Below, piece after piece: positions 34,913 through 44,264 of a DNA stretch of 64,000 bases (the first letter of the stretch is position 1; each line of letters begins with the position of its first letter). The DNA is taken from positions 1 through 64,000 of the forward strand of contig CAMWTP010000002.1 in the NCBI GenBank assembly GCA_947177165.1. The letters run 5' to 3'. The position numbers and the translations under genes were made by a program. The notes under the pieces are model-generated. The model searched no databases. It was not told where the DNA came from and saw nothing but the letters and a program-made list of their open reading frames with translations. Origin of the DNA: an uncultured Lachnospiraceae bacterium. Lineage in GTDB: Bacteria; Bacillota; Clostridia; Lachnospirales; Lachnospiraceae.

Positions 34913-37108
34913 TTATTTTTCTACCACATTCCATTCAATGAGAATACTCTCATACTCTTTTGGCACCATACGCAGTGTCAGCCCGGCGCCCATCCATGTC
35001 CTTCCGCTGTGAACCTGACCATTTACCGAACAGCAGTAATATTTGTCCGGAGAGAGTCCCTTGACAGCAGTATGCACTGGAAGCGGATTCCCCTCGGCAG
35101 AAGTCATAACCAGTGTCTGTAATGCATGATTCCTCTCCTCGTCCACGAACTCCCATGCGCAGAATCTCTCCCCTGGCGAGGTCAGCCTGTAATACGTCCC
35201 CTCATGTGTGAGGGAATAATATTTATGGAAATCTTCGATCTGTTCCTTCACCATCGCTTTCTCTTCCTCTGCCATCTTATTCAGGTCCAGCTCATACCCG
35301 AAACTGCCCGAAAGCGCCACATGACCTCTTGTGCGAAACGATGTAACCCTTCCAGTCTGATGATTTGGAACAGCCGATACATGGGCTCCCATACTGCTCA
35401 CCGGATAAAAGAAAGAAGTACCATACTGGATTTCCAACCGATTCACCGCATCTGTATTGTCACTGCACCAAATCTGCGGAGAATAGTACAGCATCGCCGC
35501 GTCAAAACGTCCGCCGCCCCCGCTGCAGCCTTCCAGCAAAATATCGGGAAATCTTTGAAGCAGACGCTCCATCAAATCATAGACTCCCAACACAAAGCGG
35601 TGATATACTTCTCCACTCCTGCTGCCGGCATACTGACAGCTGTAAATATCACATATACTTCTGTTCATATCCCACTTTACATAATCGATCGGTGCATGTT
35701 CCAGAAGATCGGCAAGCCTCTCGAATAGATAATTACGCACATCCTCACGGCTCATATCCAGCACCAGCTGATTCCTGCCCCTGTTCGGCTCCCTGCCGGG
35801 TATCCTCAACGCCCAGTCCGGATGTGTTCTGTAGAGATCACTGTCCTCCGAAATCATCTCAGGCTCAAACCATAACCCAAATTTCATCCCCAGATTGTGG
35901 ATTCTGTCTCCCAATTCTTTTAAGCTGCCTCCAAGCTTTTTCTCATTGACATACCAGTCTCCCAGACCACTGTTATCATCATCACGTTTGCCAAACCACC
36001 CGTCATCCAGCACTAACATTTCAATCCCCAGCTTTGCTGCCTGCTCTGCAAGAGAAACCAGCTTCTTTTTGTTGAAATTAAAATACGTCGCTTCCCAGTT
36101 ATTCAGTAGTACAGGGCGTTTGCTATATTGATACTTTCCCCGGCACATATGCTCCCGCAGAATCTTATGGTATTGCTGGGACAACCTGGAAAGTCCTGAA
36201 TCAGAATAGCTTAAAATCAGCTGCGGCGCGGCGAAGTATTCCCCTTTTCCCAGACGAAAGGAAAACTTTTCCGGATGGATTCCCATCAGCACCCTTGTCT
36301 GTCCTCTCTGATCCTTCTGGGCGCAGGCCGTAAAGTTGCCGCTGTACACCAGACAAAAGCCATAGCAATCCCCGAAGTCCTCTGTCGTTTCCGGTGCACA
36401 TACAATCATGGATGGATTGTATTGATGACTGGAGGTCCCCCGCAGGCTTCCCACCTCCAGTTTTGTGCGCCGTATCCGGTTTCTCTCAGGTATTCTCTCC
36501 ATGGTGTGCCTGCCTGCAAAGGTAATCAGGTCATATTCTCCGAACTGATAATCCAGACAGCCGGAAAGACACTTGGTAAGCACAACTTCACTCTCGCCAC
36601 GATTTTCCACCTGGACTGTCCTGGTGATTATATTTTCCTTTTCAAATACGCCGTAAAATAAATGCACCGCCACTTCGGAAGCCTTCTCGCGCATCGTGAT
36701 CACGAGTGTCTCTCCCTTTTCGTCCTCCTTGTCATAGAGCGCAGGCATCCCCTCCACCGTGTAAGACAACGGAAACAGTTCATAGCTCTCAAAGCGAAAA
36801 TCCGCCGCCATACTGCCGTCTTCATGCAGCAGGGAAACGCAGCTCTCCCGGTAATCGCCCACTCCATCGGAAGGCAGTTCCTGCGGAAGACAATCCAGAG
36901 AATACTCCCGATTCCCTACCGTCTCTTCCGGATTTCCCGAAAATCCGACATCTGCCTGAAAAATCAAATCCGCAAGATTTTCCCCATCGATTTTCTTTCC
37001 ATAATACGTATGCAGCAGAACGCCATATTCATCTGCATACATCTGATATGTACAGTCCTTTGTGTGCAGATTAAACAATCTGCCATTATTTTCTACCGAA
37101 ATTGACAT
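34913..37108 (-). CDS. GH36 alpha-galactosidase
   Basis: The 731-residue enzyme has the usual GH36 length and order: N-terminal supersandwich, TIM barrel from about residue 330 (NNWEATYFNFN), C-terminal beta domain. The nucleophile Asp is in DYVKWDMNRS (about residue 480). The acid/base Asp is in QIWCSDNTDA (about 550), preceded by the LEGCSGGGGRFD motif. LDDGWFGKRDDD near 368 binds galactose. No signal peptide, so it cleaves imported alpha-galactosides such as raffinose, stachyose or melibiose in the cytoplasm. It follows the sugar ABC transporter operon with a terminator in between. Confidence 0.95.
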   Translation of the reverse strand: MSISVENNGRLFNLHTKDCTYQMYADEYGVLLHTYYGKKIDGENLADLIFQADVGFSGNPEETVGNREYSLDCLPQELPSDGVGDYRESCVSLLHEDGSMAADFRFESYELFPLSYTVEGMPALYDKEDEKGETLVITMREKASEVAVHLFYGVFEKENIITRTVQVENRGESEVVLTKCLSGCLDYQFGEYDLITFAGRHTMERIPERNRIRRTKLEVGSLRGTSSHQYNPSMIVCAPETTEDFGDCYGFCLVYSGNFTACAQKDQRGQTRVLMGIHPEKFSFRLGKGEYFAAPQLILSYSDSGLSRLSQQYHKILREHMCRGKYQYSKRPVLLNNWEATYFNFNKKKLVSLAEQAAKLGIEMLVLDDGWFGKRDDDNSGLGDWYVNEKKLGGSLKELGDRIHNLGMKFGLWFEPEMISEDSDLYRTHPDWALRIPGREPNRGRNQLVLDMSREDVRNYLFERLADLLEHAPIDYVKWDMNRSICDIYSCQYAGSRSGEVYHRFVLGVYDLMERLLQRFPDILLEGCSGGGGRFDAAMLYYSPQIWCSDNTDAVNRLEIQYGTSFFYPVSSMGAHVSAVPNHQTGRVTSFRTRGHVALSGSFGYELDLNKMAEEEKAMVKEQIEDFHKYYSLTHEGTYYRLTSPGERFCAWEFVDEERNHALQTLVMTSAEGNPLPVHTAVKGLSPDKYYCCSVNGQVHSGRTWMGAGLTLRMVPKEYESILIEWNVVEK

Positions 37109-37142
37109 ATCACGCCTTCTCCTCTACATTTGTTCTTTGCTG

Positions 37143-37176
37143 TGAAAAAGGCTCCTGCACAATAGTAGGAGCCTTT
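37143..37176 (-). terminator. Terminator between transporter and alpha-galactosidase genes
   Basis: AAAGGCTCCT (37147-37156) and AGGAGCCTTT (37167-37176) form a perfect ten-base stem with a ten-base loop. On the minus strand five T residues follow. It lies 25 bases after the second permease stop and 35 bases before the GH36 start. Confidence 0.85.
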
Positions 37177-37199
37177 CTTATTTCCAGTTTTCTAGTTTA

Positions 37200-38081
37200 T
37201 TATTCTTTTACTGCACCGATGACCATACCGGAAACAAAATATTTCTGCAGGAATGGATAGATGATCAGCAATGGAATTGTGGACACTACGATTTTTGTCG
37301 CATTGAAAGTCCGATTATTCATGGATGCCATCTGCTTGAGCTGCTCTGCGTCCGTCACCTGTGTGATATCCACTGTAAGCTGCTGGATATACGTCTGCAG
37401 AGGATACATTGCCGACTTACTCATGTAGATCAATCCGGAAAAATAGTCATTCCAGTGGTTTACGATCGAGAACAGCGCCACCGTCGCCAATGCCGGAAGG
37501 GATACTGGCAGATAAATTTTCACCAGTATCTCAATCGGGCTGGCCCCGTCAATTCGGGCCGCCTCATCCAATGACTCTGGCACACCCTTGAAGAAATTAA
37601 TCAGAAGGATGACATTGAATACCGGCACCGCTCCAGGAAGTACCAGCGCCCAGATGGTGTTTGTCAGATGCAGATTACTTACCACCATGAACAGCGGGAT
37701 AATTCCACCTGAAAACAGCATTGCAAAAATGACAAACTTAATGTAAATCTCACGTGCCGGGAATCGTTTCTTACTTTTGGAAAGCGGGTATGCCATACTT
37801 ACCGTAAAAAACATATTAATAATCAGTCCTAAAATCACTCTCTCAACGGAAATCAGGAACGATTTCCAAAACTGCCCGTCTTCTAACAACTTCTTATAAG
37901 TGACAATCGTGAAATCTTTTGGAATGAATCCAACCTCATTTGCTGCAACTGCATCGCTTCCGCTGAGGGAAATCGCCAGCATATTAATCAGAGGAAGCAG
38001 ACAACTCAAAGTAAGGATAATCACTACCATCCACACGATTACCTGAGAGATCACTCTTTTGTAATTCACTTTCTTCGTCAT
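37200..38081 (-). CDS. Sugar ABC transporter permease, LplC/CUT1-type
   Basis: This 293-residue protein has six membrane segments and the permease EAA loop DEAARIDGASPIEILVKIYLP, where the cytoplasmic ATPase docks. The ending FVSGMVIGAVKE is typical of LplC/YtcP-type CUT1 permeases. It is encoded 13 bases behind the partner permease. No ATPase gene is present in the window, so a shared MsmK-type ATPase is probably used, as is usual for CUT1 systems in Firmicutes. Substrate by context: alpha-galactosides or alpha-glucosides. Confidence 0.93.
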   Translation of the reverse strand: MTKKVNYKRVISQVIVWMVVIILTLSCLLPLINMLAISLSGSDAVAANEVGFIPKDFTIVTYKKLLEDGQFWKSFLISVERVILGLIINMFFTVSMAYPLSKSKKRFPAREIYIKFVIFAMLFSGGIIPLFMVVSNLHLTNTIWALVLPGAVPVFNVILLINFFKGVPESLDEAARIDGASPIEILVKIYLPVSLPALATVALFSIVNHWNDYFSGLIYMSKSAMYPLQTYIQQLTVDITQVTDAEQLKQMASMNNRTFNATKIVVSTIPLLIIYPFLQKYFVSGMVIGAVKE

Positions 38082-38094
38082 AATTCATCCCCCC

Positions 38095-39030
38095 TTAAAA
38101 GATACCGCTTCCAGTAAGCTTCTTTGCCCCTTTATTCGCCCCCATGATCAACAGGAAGCTGATAACAGACTTAAACAATCCCACTGCTGTACCGATACTA
38201 TACTGTCTCTCTACCATACCGATTCTGTAAACATATGTATCAATGATATCGCCCGTCTCATATACGATCGGGTTATAGAGATTAAAGATCTGATCAAATC
38301 CTGCATTCAGAATATTTCCAAGATTCAGTGCAGTCATCAGTATAATGGTCGGCATCAGACTGGGCAGGGTAATATGAAGTGTCTGCTCAAAACGGTTCGC
38401 TCCATCGATTGACGCCGCTTCGTAAAGCCCTAAGTCAATACCTGTCAGGGCTGCCAGATAGACAACAGAATTATAACCAAACTCTTTCCAAACGTCCGTC
38501 GCTACGATTACTTTACGGAACCAGTTATTGTCCGCCAAAAACTGAATGGCGTCGCCCCCAAGCGCCGTAACTACAGCGTTAAAGGGACCGGAAAGAGAAA
38601 ACATGTTGGTAACTACCGTTGCAAGCACTACCCACGATAAAAAATGCGGCAGATAGACAACTGTCTGGAAAAATTTCTTGCAGATGCCAACAGTAATCTC
38701 ATTTAATAATATCGCGAACAAAACAGGAACTATAATATTAAATATCAGCTTTGCAAAAGCAATCACCAGTGTATTGACAAACACCTGGCGGCTGTCGGGA
38801 AGACTGAAAATAAATTTAAAGTTTTCTAATCCCACCCATTTTGATCCAAAAATCCCCTTCGCCGGAACATAATTCTGGAATGCCATCAAAGAACCGAACA
38901 GTGGTACAAAAACGAACAGAAACAGCATAATCATGCCAGGCATCATCATCAGATGAAACATTCTCTTTTCCCTGCCTGCAAACTGTGTTTTCCCCCCGCC
39001 GGCAGTCATTGCTTTGTTATCCTGCTTCAT
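38095..39030 (-). CDS. Sugar ABC transporter permease, LplB/CUT1-type
   Basis: The 311-residue permease has a short cytoplasmic N-terminus, six membrane segments and the EAA loop YEAASIDGANRFEQTLHITLP. The end DTYVYRIGMVERQYSIGTAVGLFKSV is the standard LplB-type C-terminus. It pairs with the downstream permease and the upstream binding lipoprotein, in the usual binding protein - LplB - LplC order. It forms the membrane channel for the imported oligosaccharide. Confidence 0.93.
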   Translation of the reverse strand: MKQDNKAMTAGGGKTQFAGREKRMFHLMMMPGMIMLFLFVFVPLFGSLMAFQNYVPAKGIFGSKWVGLENFKFIFSLPDSRQVFVNTLVIAFAKLIFNIIVPVLFAILLNEITVGICKKFFQTVVYLPHFLSWVVLATVVTNMFSLSGPFNAVVTALGGDAIQFLADNNWFRKVIVATDVWKEFGYNSVVYLAALTGIDLGLYEAASIDGANRFEQTLHITLPSLMPTIILMTALNLGNILNAGFDQIFNLYNPIVYETGDIIDTYVYRIGMVERQYSIGTAVGLFKSVISFLLIMGANKGAKKLTGSGIF

Positions 39031-39082
39031 ATAACCCCTCCATTTCTATGTTTCTTTATGTTTTTCTACTGTTTCACTATCA

Positions 39083-40792
39083 CTATTTTGCAGAGAGTTC
39101 TTCATTGATCTCATCTGTGATTGTCTGACCTCCCGCAGAAGTCCAGTTTGCCACAAACTCATCAAAAGAGGACATATCTGCTTCTCCTACAATAATCTTT
39201 AATATGGTCTGCTGTTCGAGTTTCTCAAGAGACGCCCACTTGGTTTTCATCGTCTCAGATGTCTCAAAATAGGACGGTGTCATAAAGTTCGCCGGCTCCT
39301 CTGCAAATTTATTGATTGCCACCAGACGGGACATATACTGGGAGTAATCTGCGGAATCTGCTTTCTGTCCTGCTGCCACTGCATCCTGATAGCGGACTGC
39401 TGCCTCATAATAACCAAGCTCCTCTGTATCCAGTGTGGAAACATCAGCACTGCCATCAAGAACTGCTTTCACATTGGCAGTCATAATCTCTGCATTGTTT
39501 CCAGGCTGTACCTGACAGTACAGCGGCCAGTTAAAGTATGCAATCGTCTGATTCTCCATAATTTCATTGGCCGCATCGGACGTATCCTGTTTTGCATACT
39601 CAGAGTTAATGTTCACAATCTTCATAGCAATCTCAGGATGCTCATAACCCTTTCTCACCACTACGAAACCAGCATACGGTTTTGTGTTGATCGCGTTGAT
39701 CTTCCCATCAGAACCTACCGGTGCGCTCACATTTACCCATTCCGCATCCTTATTCGCATAGGAAGCTGTCTGTGCCGGATTAAAAGGAGACCACCACGGA
39801 CCAATATAAGCACCGCACTGTCCGCCGGAAATCAGTGCAACAATATCATCTGTCGTACGTGTCGTAAATTCCTTGTCAATCAAACCTTCCTTATACCAGT
39901 CAGCCAGAAGCTGCAGGGCATCTTTCATTTCAGGCTGTACCGATCCATATACCGCCTTGCCTTCACTGTCCTTAATCCATACCTCCGGATATGCGTCAAA
40001 TGCAGTAAAAATGTTATCCACACCGAAATGATTGTTTGGATAGCCGCCATATACAGTCGGCAGCACTGCAAGTCCTACTGTATCCGCCTGACCGTTACCA
40101 TCAGGATCATTGTCGATAAAAGCCCTGAGTACATCAGCAACTTCATCCATTGTGGAAGGCTCTTCCAATCCAAGGTTATCCAGCCAGTCTTTGCGCAGCC
40201 ACAAGAAGTCCTGGCCGTCACTCAACTGTGTCTTTGGAATTGCCATAATCTTGCCGTCAAAGGTTGCCGCATTCAGAGGATTATTCGCCCCATAGCTCTC
40301 ATAAGATGACTTGACTGTATCGCATGCCAGATTATTGTAAATATCTGTCAAATCGGCGACCATGTCATTTTCCACAAGCTCCACCAGTGTGGAATAATCC
40401 GCAACATGCATAATGTCCGGTATATCCTGGGCAGCAATCGCAAGAGAGACCTTCTGATCATAATCATCACCGGCCTGCGCCTCAAACGTATTTTCATTCT
40501 GCACATTGATCAGGTTTCTGATATATCTTGTATAGGCATTGTCTGTCTGTGTATCATTTTCATACGAAGTCCCGGATAAGGTATCTGCTCCTTGTGAAGT
40601 CAGAACATACCCCGTCGTATAAGTTACCAGCTCAGGATATTTGCCATAAGGATCATTAGCGGCTGCCTCCCACGCTGCTTTCTCATCATCGCTCATGTTT
40701 GCTGTGAAGTCCTCGTCTGACTTACCGCATCCGGTCACACATGTTACGATCATTGCTGTTGCCAGCATCAGGCCAAGAGTTTTCCTTTTCAT
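39083..40792 (-). CDS. Sugar-binding lipoprotein of the ABC transporter
   Basis: The 569-residue protein has a lipoprotein signal with lipobox VTGC (Cys 22) followed by an acidic linker. The size and features such as LWLRKDWLDNLGLEEPSTMDEVA, DNDPDGNGQADT and IGPWWSPFN identify an LplA-type extracellular solute-binding protein of the large CUT1 class. Aromatic-rich stretches (IGPWWSPFN, AYFNWPLYCQ) probably stack on sugar rings. It is the first gene of the transporter operon and faces the regulator genes across a 235-base divergent control region. Confidence 0.93.
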   Translation of the reverse strand: MKRKTLGLMLATAMIVTCVTGCGKSDEDFTANMSDDEKAAWEAAANDPYGKYPELVTYTTGYVLTSQGADTLSGTSYENDTQTDNAYTRYIRNLINVQNENTFEAQAGDDYDQKVSLAIAAQDIPDIMHVADYSTLVELVENDMVADLTDIYNNLACDTVKSSYESYGANNPLNAATFDGKIMAIPKTQLSDGQDFLWLRKDWLDNLGLEEPSTMDEVADVLRAFIDNDPDGNGQADTVGLAVLPTVYGGYPNNHFGVDNIFTAFDAYPEVWIKDSEGKAVYGSVQPEMKDALQLLADWYKEGLIDKEFTTRTTDDIVALISGGQCGAYIGPWWSPFNPAQTASYANKDAEWVNVSAPVGSDGKINAINTKPYAGFVVVRKGYEHPEIAMKIVNINSEYAKQDTSDAANEIMENQTIAYFNWPLYCQVQPGNNAEIMTANVKAVLDGSADVSTLDTEELGYYEAAVRYQDAVAAGQKADSADYSQYMSRLVAINKFAEEPANFMTPSYFETSETMKTKWASLEKLEQQTILKIIVGEADMSSFDEFVANWTSAGGQTITDEINEELSAK

Positions 40793-41027
40793 TTCTTTCC
40801 CTCCAAATTATGTAATTTTTAACTGTAATTAATTGCTTTTAAACGTAACAAACATGCATGTATTGTGTTAATTTAACGATAACAAAATTTTTGTTCTTAT
40901 CAAATATAAAATTTCCGAAAAACATATCAGATTTTCGGTTTTTTTATATAAAATGTTTGAAAATATTAAAAATAATGGTATGTTTTTATAGAACATGAAT
41001 GTTTTTTCACGAACAAAGGAGTTAAAT
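40793..41027. promoter_or_regulatory. Divergent control region of the transporter and the two-component system
   Basis: This very AT-rich 235-base gap lies between the binding-protein gene and the response-regulator gene, so both promoters and the regulator's own sites must lie here. Several TTGTTA-like -35 candidates exist toward the transporter side (for example on the minus strand near 40865-40895), but I could not choose one. A terminator-like hairpin on the plus strand is listed separately. Confidence 0.55.
40915..40945 (+). terminator. Terminator-like hairpin ahead of the response-regulator gene
   Basis: CCGAAAA (40915-40921) pairs with TTTTCGG (40932-40938) and is followed by seven T residues. 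It points toward the response-regulator gene about 80 bases downstream. It could stop leftover transcription from the left or act as an attenuator if the promoter lies before it. Confidence 0.55.
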
Positions 41028-42536
41028 ATGTACAAAATGCTTATTGTAGATGATGAAAGTACAGAGCGGGAATGCATCAGTTATCTGATAAAATCTTCCA
41101 GTCTGCCGTTGGAATTAAAAGAAGCTGAGAGCGCTTCCACAGCCCTGAAACTCTTAAAAGAGTGGCCTGCTGACATTCTGTTCACAGATATCAGGATGCC
41201 TGCTGCCTCTGGTCTTGAACTGGCGAGACAGGCCTCCGAACTAATTCCCGGAATCAAGACGATCATTTTCAGCAGTTATGCAGAATTTGAGTACGCGCGC
41301 ACCGCAATGACACTGGGCGCAGTCAGCTACATTCTAAAGCCTGTAGTGCCCACGGAACTGGAAGCAACCTTAAAAGACGTAATTCATCTGTTGACGGAGG
41401 AGAGAGACTCCAGGCTCCGCCAGGATACACAGCAGTCCTACATGCTTCAATATGCACTGCAGTGCTGTATAAACGGAACTCTGCCGGCGGAGATCTCACC
41501 AGAAATTATCCGTCTGCTGGATGAATTTCATCAAGTGATACTGCTGGAGCTTCCGCCTCATTTTCTTGAGCGAAACTATACCGTGTTCTACGAAAAGCTC
41601 CGCAGTGAGATGCTGCCTGACATGGAAACGCTGAGTCTATCCTCCACACAGGCAGTGCTCTTTCTGCGCCGGGAACATAAAGCCGCCCACAGCTTCGGAT
41701 GCGGACTACACACTTATATCACAGAGAATTTCCAGACAGAATGTTACCTCTCGGTCAGCCATCCGGTAAATGGTTATTCCAATCTGCCAGATGCCTACAC
41801 CTTCGCAGAACAACAGATGGAACAGCGTTTCTGGAATCCTGAGGTCCGTATTTTTTCTTTTGATTATACAAATATGCCGGGCAACACTCCTGAAGAACCG
41901 GATGACAATACGCTTCTGTCCATGATCAAACGGAATTTATATGATAAAGACAGCGGCAGTCTCCTAAAAAATCTGGACCTGCTTTTTCAAAAATACCGAA
42001 AACCAGCAAACCAGTCCCAGATTTTTGTGAAGTTTGTCTTCTCTAATCTGATCACTACGATGTATCCATTCCTGACAGATGAGAATGATGAATCCTTAGA
42101 TACTCTGATCACAGAGCTCTACATCCAGCAGGATATTCTGGAGATTATCGGTACGATCCAGTCCATGGCAGAAAAGATCATAAAAAGCTATGACACTGTA
42201 TCCACGATTGATATCCGCAGGGAAATTATCTCCACACAGGATTACATCAACAAGAATTACAATCACGATCTTTCTGTGGAAATGCTTGCCTCCATGGTCT
42301 ATCTTACCCCGGATTATCTGAGCAGACTTTTTAAAAAAAGCACCGGAAAAAGTCTGTCACAGTACATCCGTCAGGTGCGTATGGAAAAAGCCAGCGATCT
42401 TCTGCGCACCTCAAACCGTAAGGTGATTGACATTGGCGCCAGCGTAGGATATTCCAACTACTCTTACTTCTGCCAGAGTTTTCGAGAATACTTTGGCAAA
42501 TCACCAGAAAAATACCGGCAGGAGGAATCATTATGA
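41028..42536 (+). CDS. YesN-type response regulator with AraC DNA-binding domain
   Basis: The 502-residue protein starts at ATG 41028 behind AAAGGAG. The receiver domain holds Asp 8/Asp 9, the phospho-acceptor Asp 54 in LFTDIRMP, and Lys in YILKPV. A long middle linker follows. The AraC-type double helix-turn-helix occupies the last 105 residues (LASMVYLTPDYLSRLFKKST and VGYSNYSYFCQSFREYFG). With the histidine kinase encoded four bases into its end, it forms a YesM/YesN pair. It probably activates the divergent sugar transporter operon. Confidence 0.94.
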   Translation: MYKMLIVDDESTERECISYLIKSSSLPLELKEAESASTALKLLKEWPADILFTDIRMPAASGLELARQASELIPGIKTIIFSSYAEFEYARTAMTLGAVSYILKPVVPTELEATLKDVIHLLTEERDSRLRQDTQQSYMLQYALQCCINGTLPAEISPEIIRLLDEFHQVILLELPPHFLERNYTVFYEKLRSEMLPDMETLSLSSTQAVLFLRREHKAAHSFGCGLHTYITENFQTECYLSVSHPVNGYSNLPDAYTFAEQQMEQRFWNPEVRIFSFDYTNMPGNTPEEPDDNTLLSMIKRNLYDKDSGSLLKNLDLLFQKYRKPANQSQIFVKFVFSNLITTMYPFLTDENDESLDTLITELYIQQDILEIIGTIQSMAEKIIKSYDTVSTIDIRREIISTQDYINKNYNHDLSVEMLASMVYLTPDYLSRLFKKSTGKSLSQYIRQVRMEKASDLLRTSNRKVIDIGASVGYSNYSYFCQSFREYFGKSPEKYRQEESL

Positions 42537-44239
42537 AACATTTGCCAAGGCACCCGCTGAACATCTATCTGAACCTGAAATACCGGAATAAACTGATTTT
42601 AACCTGTATTCTGGCAGGTGTCATTCCGCTGATTACACTGGGAGTCTTCTGTTACTATCAGACGCGGAACCTCTTGCTGGACAAGGAACAGGATGCGCTT
42701 TCCTCCGCTATAGACACGGCATACAACTCATTGGATTACCAAGTCCGGCTTTATGAAAATCTGGTCACTTACCTTGCCCTCTCAGAAATTGTTGTCAATG
42801 TCTCCTCGGAAGAAAACCAAGGCATCATCGAAAAGTTCGAAATGCTCAACTATGAATACGATGTCCTGCTTGACAACATATCTGTGCAATATCCCGAAAT
42901 TGCCCAGATTACCTTGTATGTAGACCGCACAGACCTGTATCACGGCAAACAGCTCCGCCCTATCTCTGACCTGGAGTCAGAAAGCTGGTATGCCTCGCTG
43001 GACGATACTGCTGCACCGGTATGGCACATGGATCAGGACGGATATCTGTGCGTATTCCGAAAGGTTCCCAATCCATATATCAAATATGTCACTTCCTTCT
43101 CCAGACACAGCCTTTGTATCCGGCTGCGGCCTGAAAAATTATTTAGTGTGCTCACTGATATCTCTAATGACTATCATCTACAGATTGCAGATACCGACGA
43201 AACCTTTTACGATTACACAGATGATTCAATTATCAATATGAGTTATCCGGACGATGGCTGGACAGCAAAAATCAGCAGTCCCCTCAGCAACGGCTGGGTG
43301 ATTACACTGGAAAAACCCTCTGTCCTGCTGGCCGCGCCCGCAAACAAGATGGCAGTCACTGTTTTCATCATACTTATCATATGCTTTATATTGATATATA
43401 CCGTCAGCGGTCTTCTTTCCAACTTTTTTGCCCAGAAGGTAAATCTGCTGCTTTTAGCAATGCACAAAGTACAGGAGGGGGATTTGACAGTCCATATCCA
43501 CGACGACTGTCCGGACGAAATCGGCGAACTGACCAACAGTTTCCAGTATATGATCCAGAAACTCAATCGCCTGGTAGTGGAAGACTACAAAAACAAGATC
43601 ACTTTGAAAGAAACCCAGCTTATGGCGCTGCAGGCCCAGATCAATCCGCACTTCCTCTACAACTGCCTCTCCGCCATAAACAGCAAGGCCCTCGTAAACA
43701 GCCAGAAAGAGATTAGTCAGATGGCGCAGCTTTTGTCCACCTTTTACCGAACTACCTTAAACAAGGGGAAAGCCGAAACCATGCTCTCCAATGAGATAAA
43801 AAATGTGAAATCCTATATTGAAATTCAGCTTATTTTAAACGATAATTTATTTGATGTCGTTTATCAGATTGATGAGCCTCTGCCAGAGCGGGAGATTCCC
43901 AATCTATTACTGCAGCCACTGGTGGAAAATGCAATCATGCATGGAATTCTGCCCAACAGCACCAGACGCGGAGTCCTTTTCCTCACTGTCACGCAAGTCA
44001 ATGACCTGATCCACTTTACTATCATGGACAACGGACTTGGCATACCACCAGAGAAGCTTCCGCTGCTGACACAGACCCAGTCGGACGGATATGGGCTCAA
44101 GAATGTTCATGAACGGCTGCTGCTGACCTATGGGAAAGAGTACGGACTTAAAATAAACAGTATTTTAAATGAGAGCACGATGATTACTTTTTCAATTCCG
44201 ACGCAGGAACGACAGATGAAAGAGCAAAATAAGAAATAA
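42533..44239 (+). CDS. YesM-type sensor histidine kinase
   Basis: The 568-residue kinase has a membrane helix near residue 22, an outer sensing domain (about 45-270), a second helix near 290 and a HAMP linker. It then has the His-kinase motif INPHFLYNCLSAI with the phosphorylated His, and an ATP-binding domain with QPLVENAIMHG and DNGLGIPPEK. It senses an extracellular sugar or the loaded binding protein and phosphorylates the upstream regulator. The start overlaps the regulator's stop by four bases (ATGA), with GGAGGAA upstream. Confidence 0.94.
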   Translation: MKHLPRHPLNIYLNLKYRNKLILTCILAGVIPLITLGVFCYYQTRNLLLDKEQDALSSAIDTAYNSLDYQVRLYENLVTYLALSEIVVNVSSEENQGIIEKFEMLNYEYDVLLDNISVQYPEIAQITLYVDRTDLYHGKQLRPISDLESESWYASLDDTAAPVWHMDQDGYLCVFRKVPNPYIKYVTSFSRHSLCIRLRPEKLFSVLTDISNDYHLQIADTDETFYDYTDDSIINMSYPDDGWTAKISSPLSNGWVITLEKPSVLLAAPANKMAVTVFIILIICFILIYTVSGLLSNFFAQKVNLLLLAMHKVQEGDLTVHIHDDCPDEIGELTNSFQYMIQKLNRLVVEDYKNKITLKETQLMALQAQINPHFLYNCLSAINSKALVNSQKEISQMAQLLSTFYRTTLNKGKAETMLSNEIKNVKSYIEIQLILNDNLFDVVYQIDEPLPEREIPNLLLQPLVENAIMHGILPNSTRRGVLFLTVTQVNDLIHFTIMDNGLGIPPEKLPLLTQTQSDGYGLKNVHERLLLTYGKEYGLKINSILNESTMITFSIPTQERQMKEQNKK

Positions 44240-44264
44240 ATTCCAAAACGAGGAGGAACACAAC

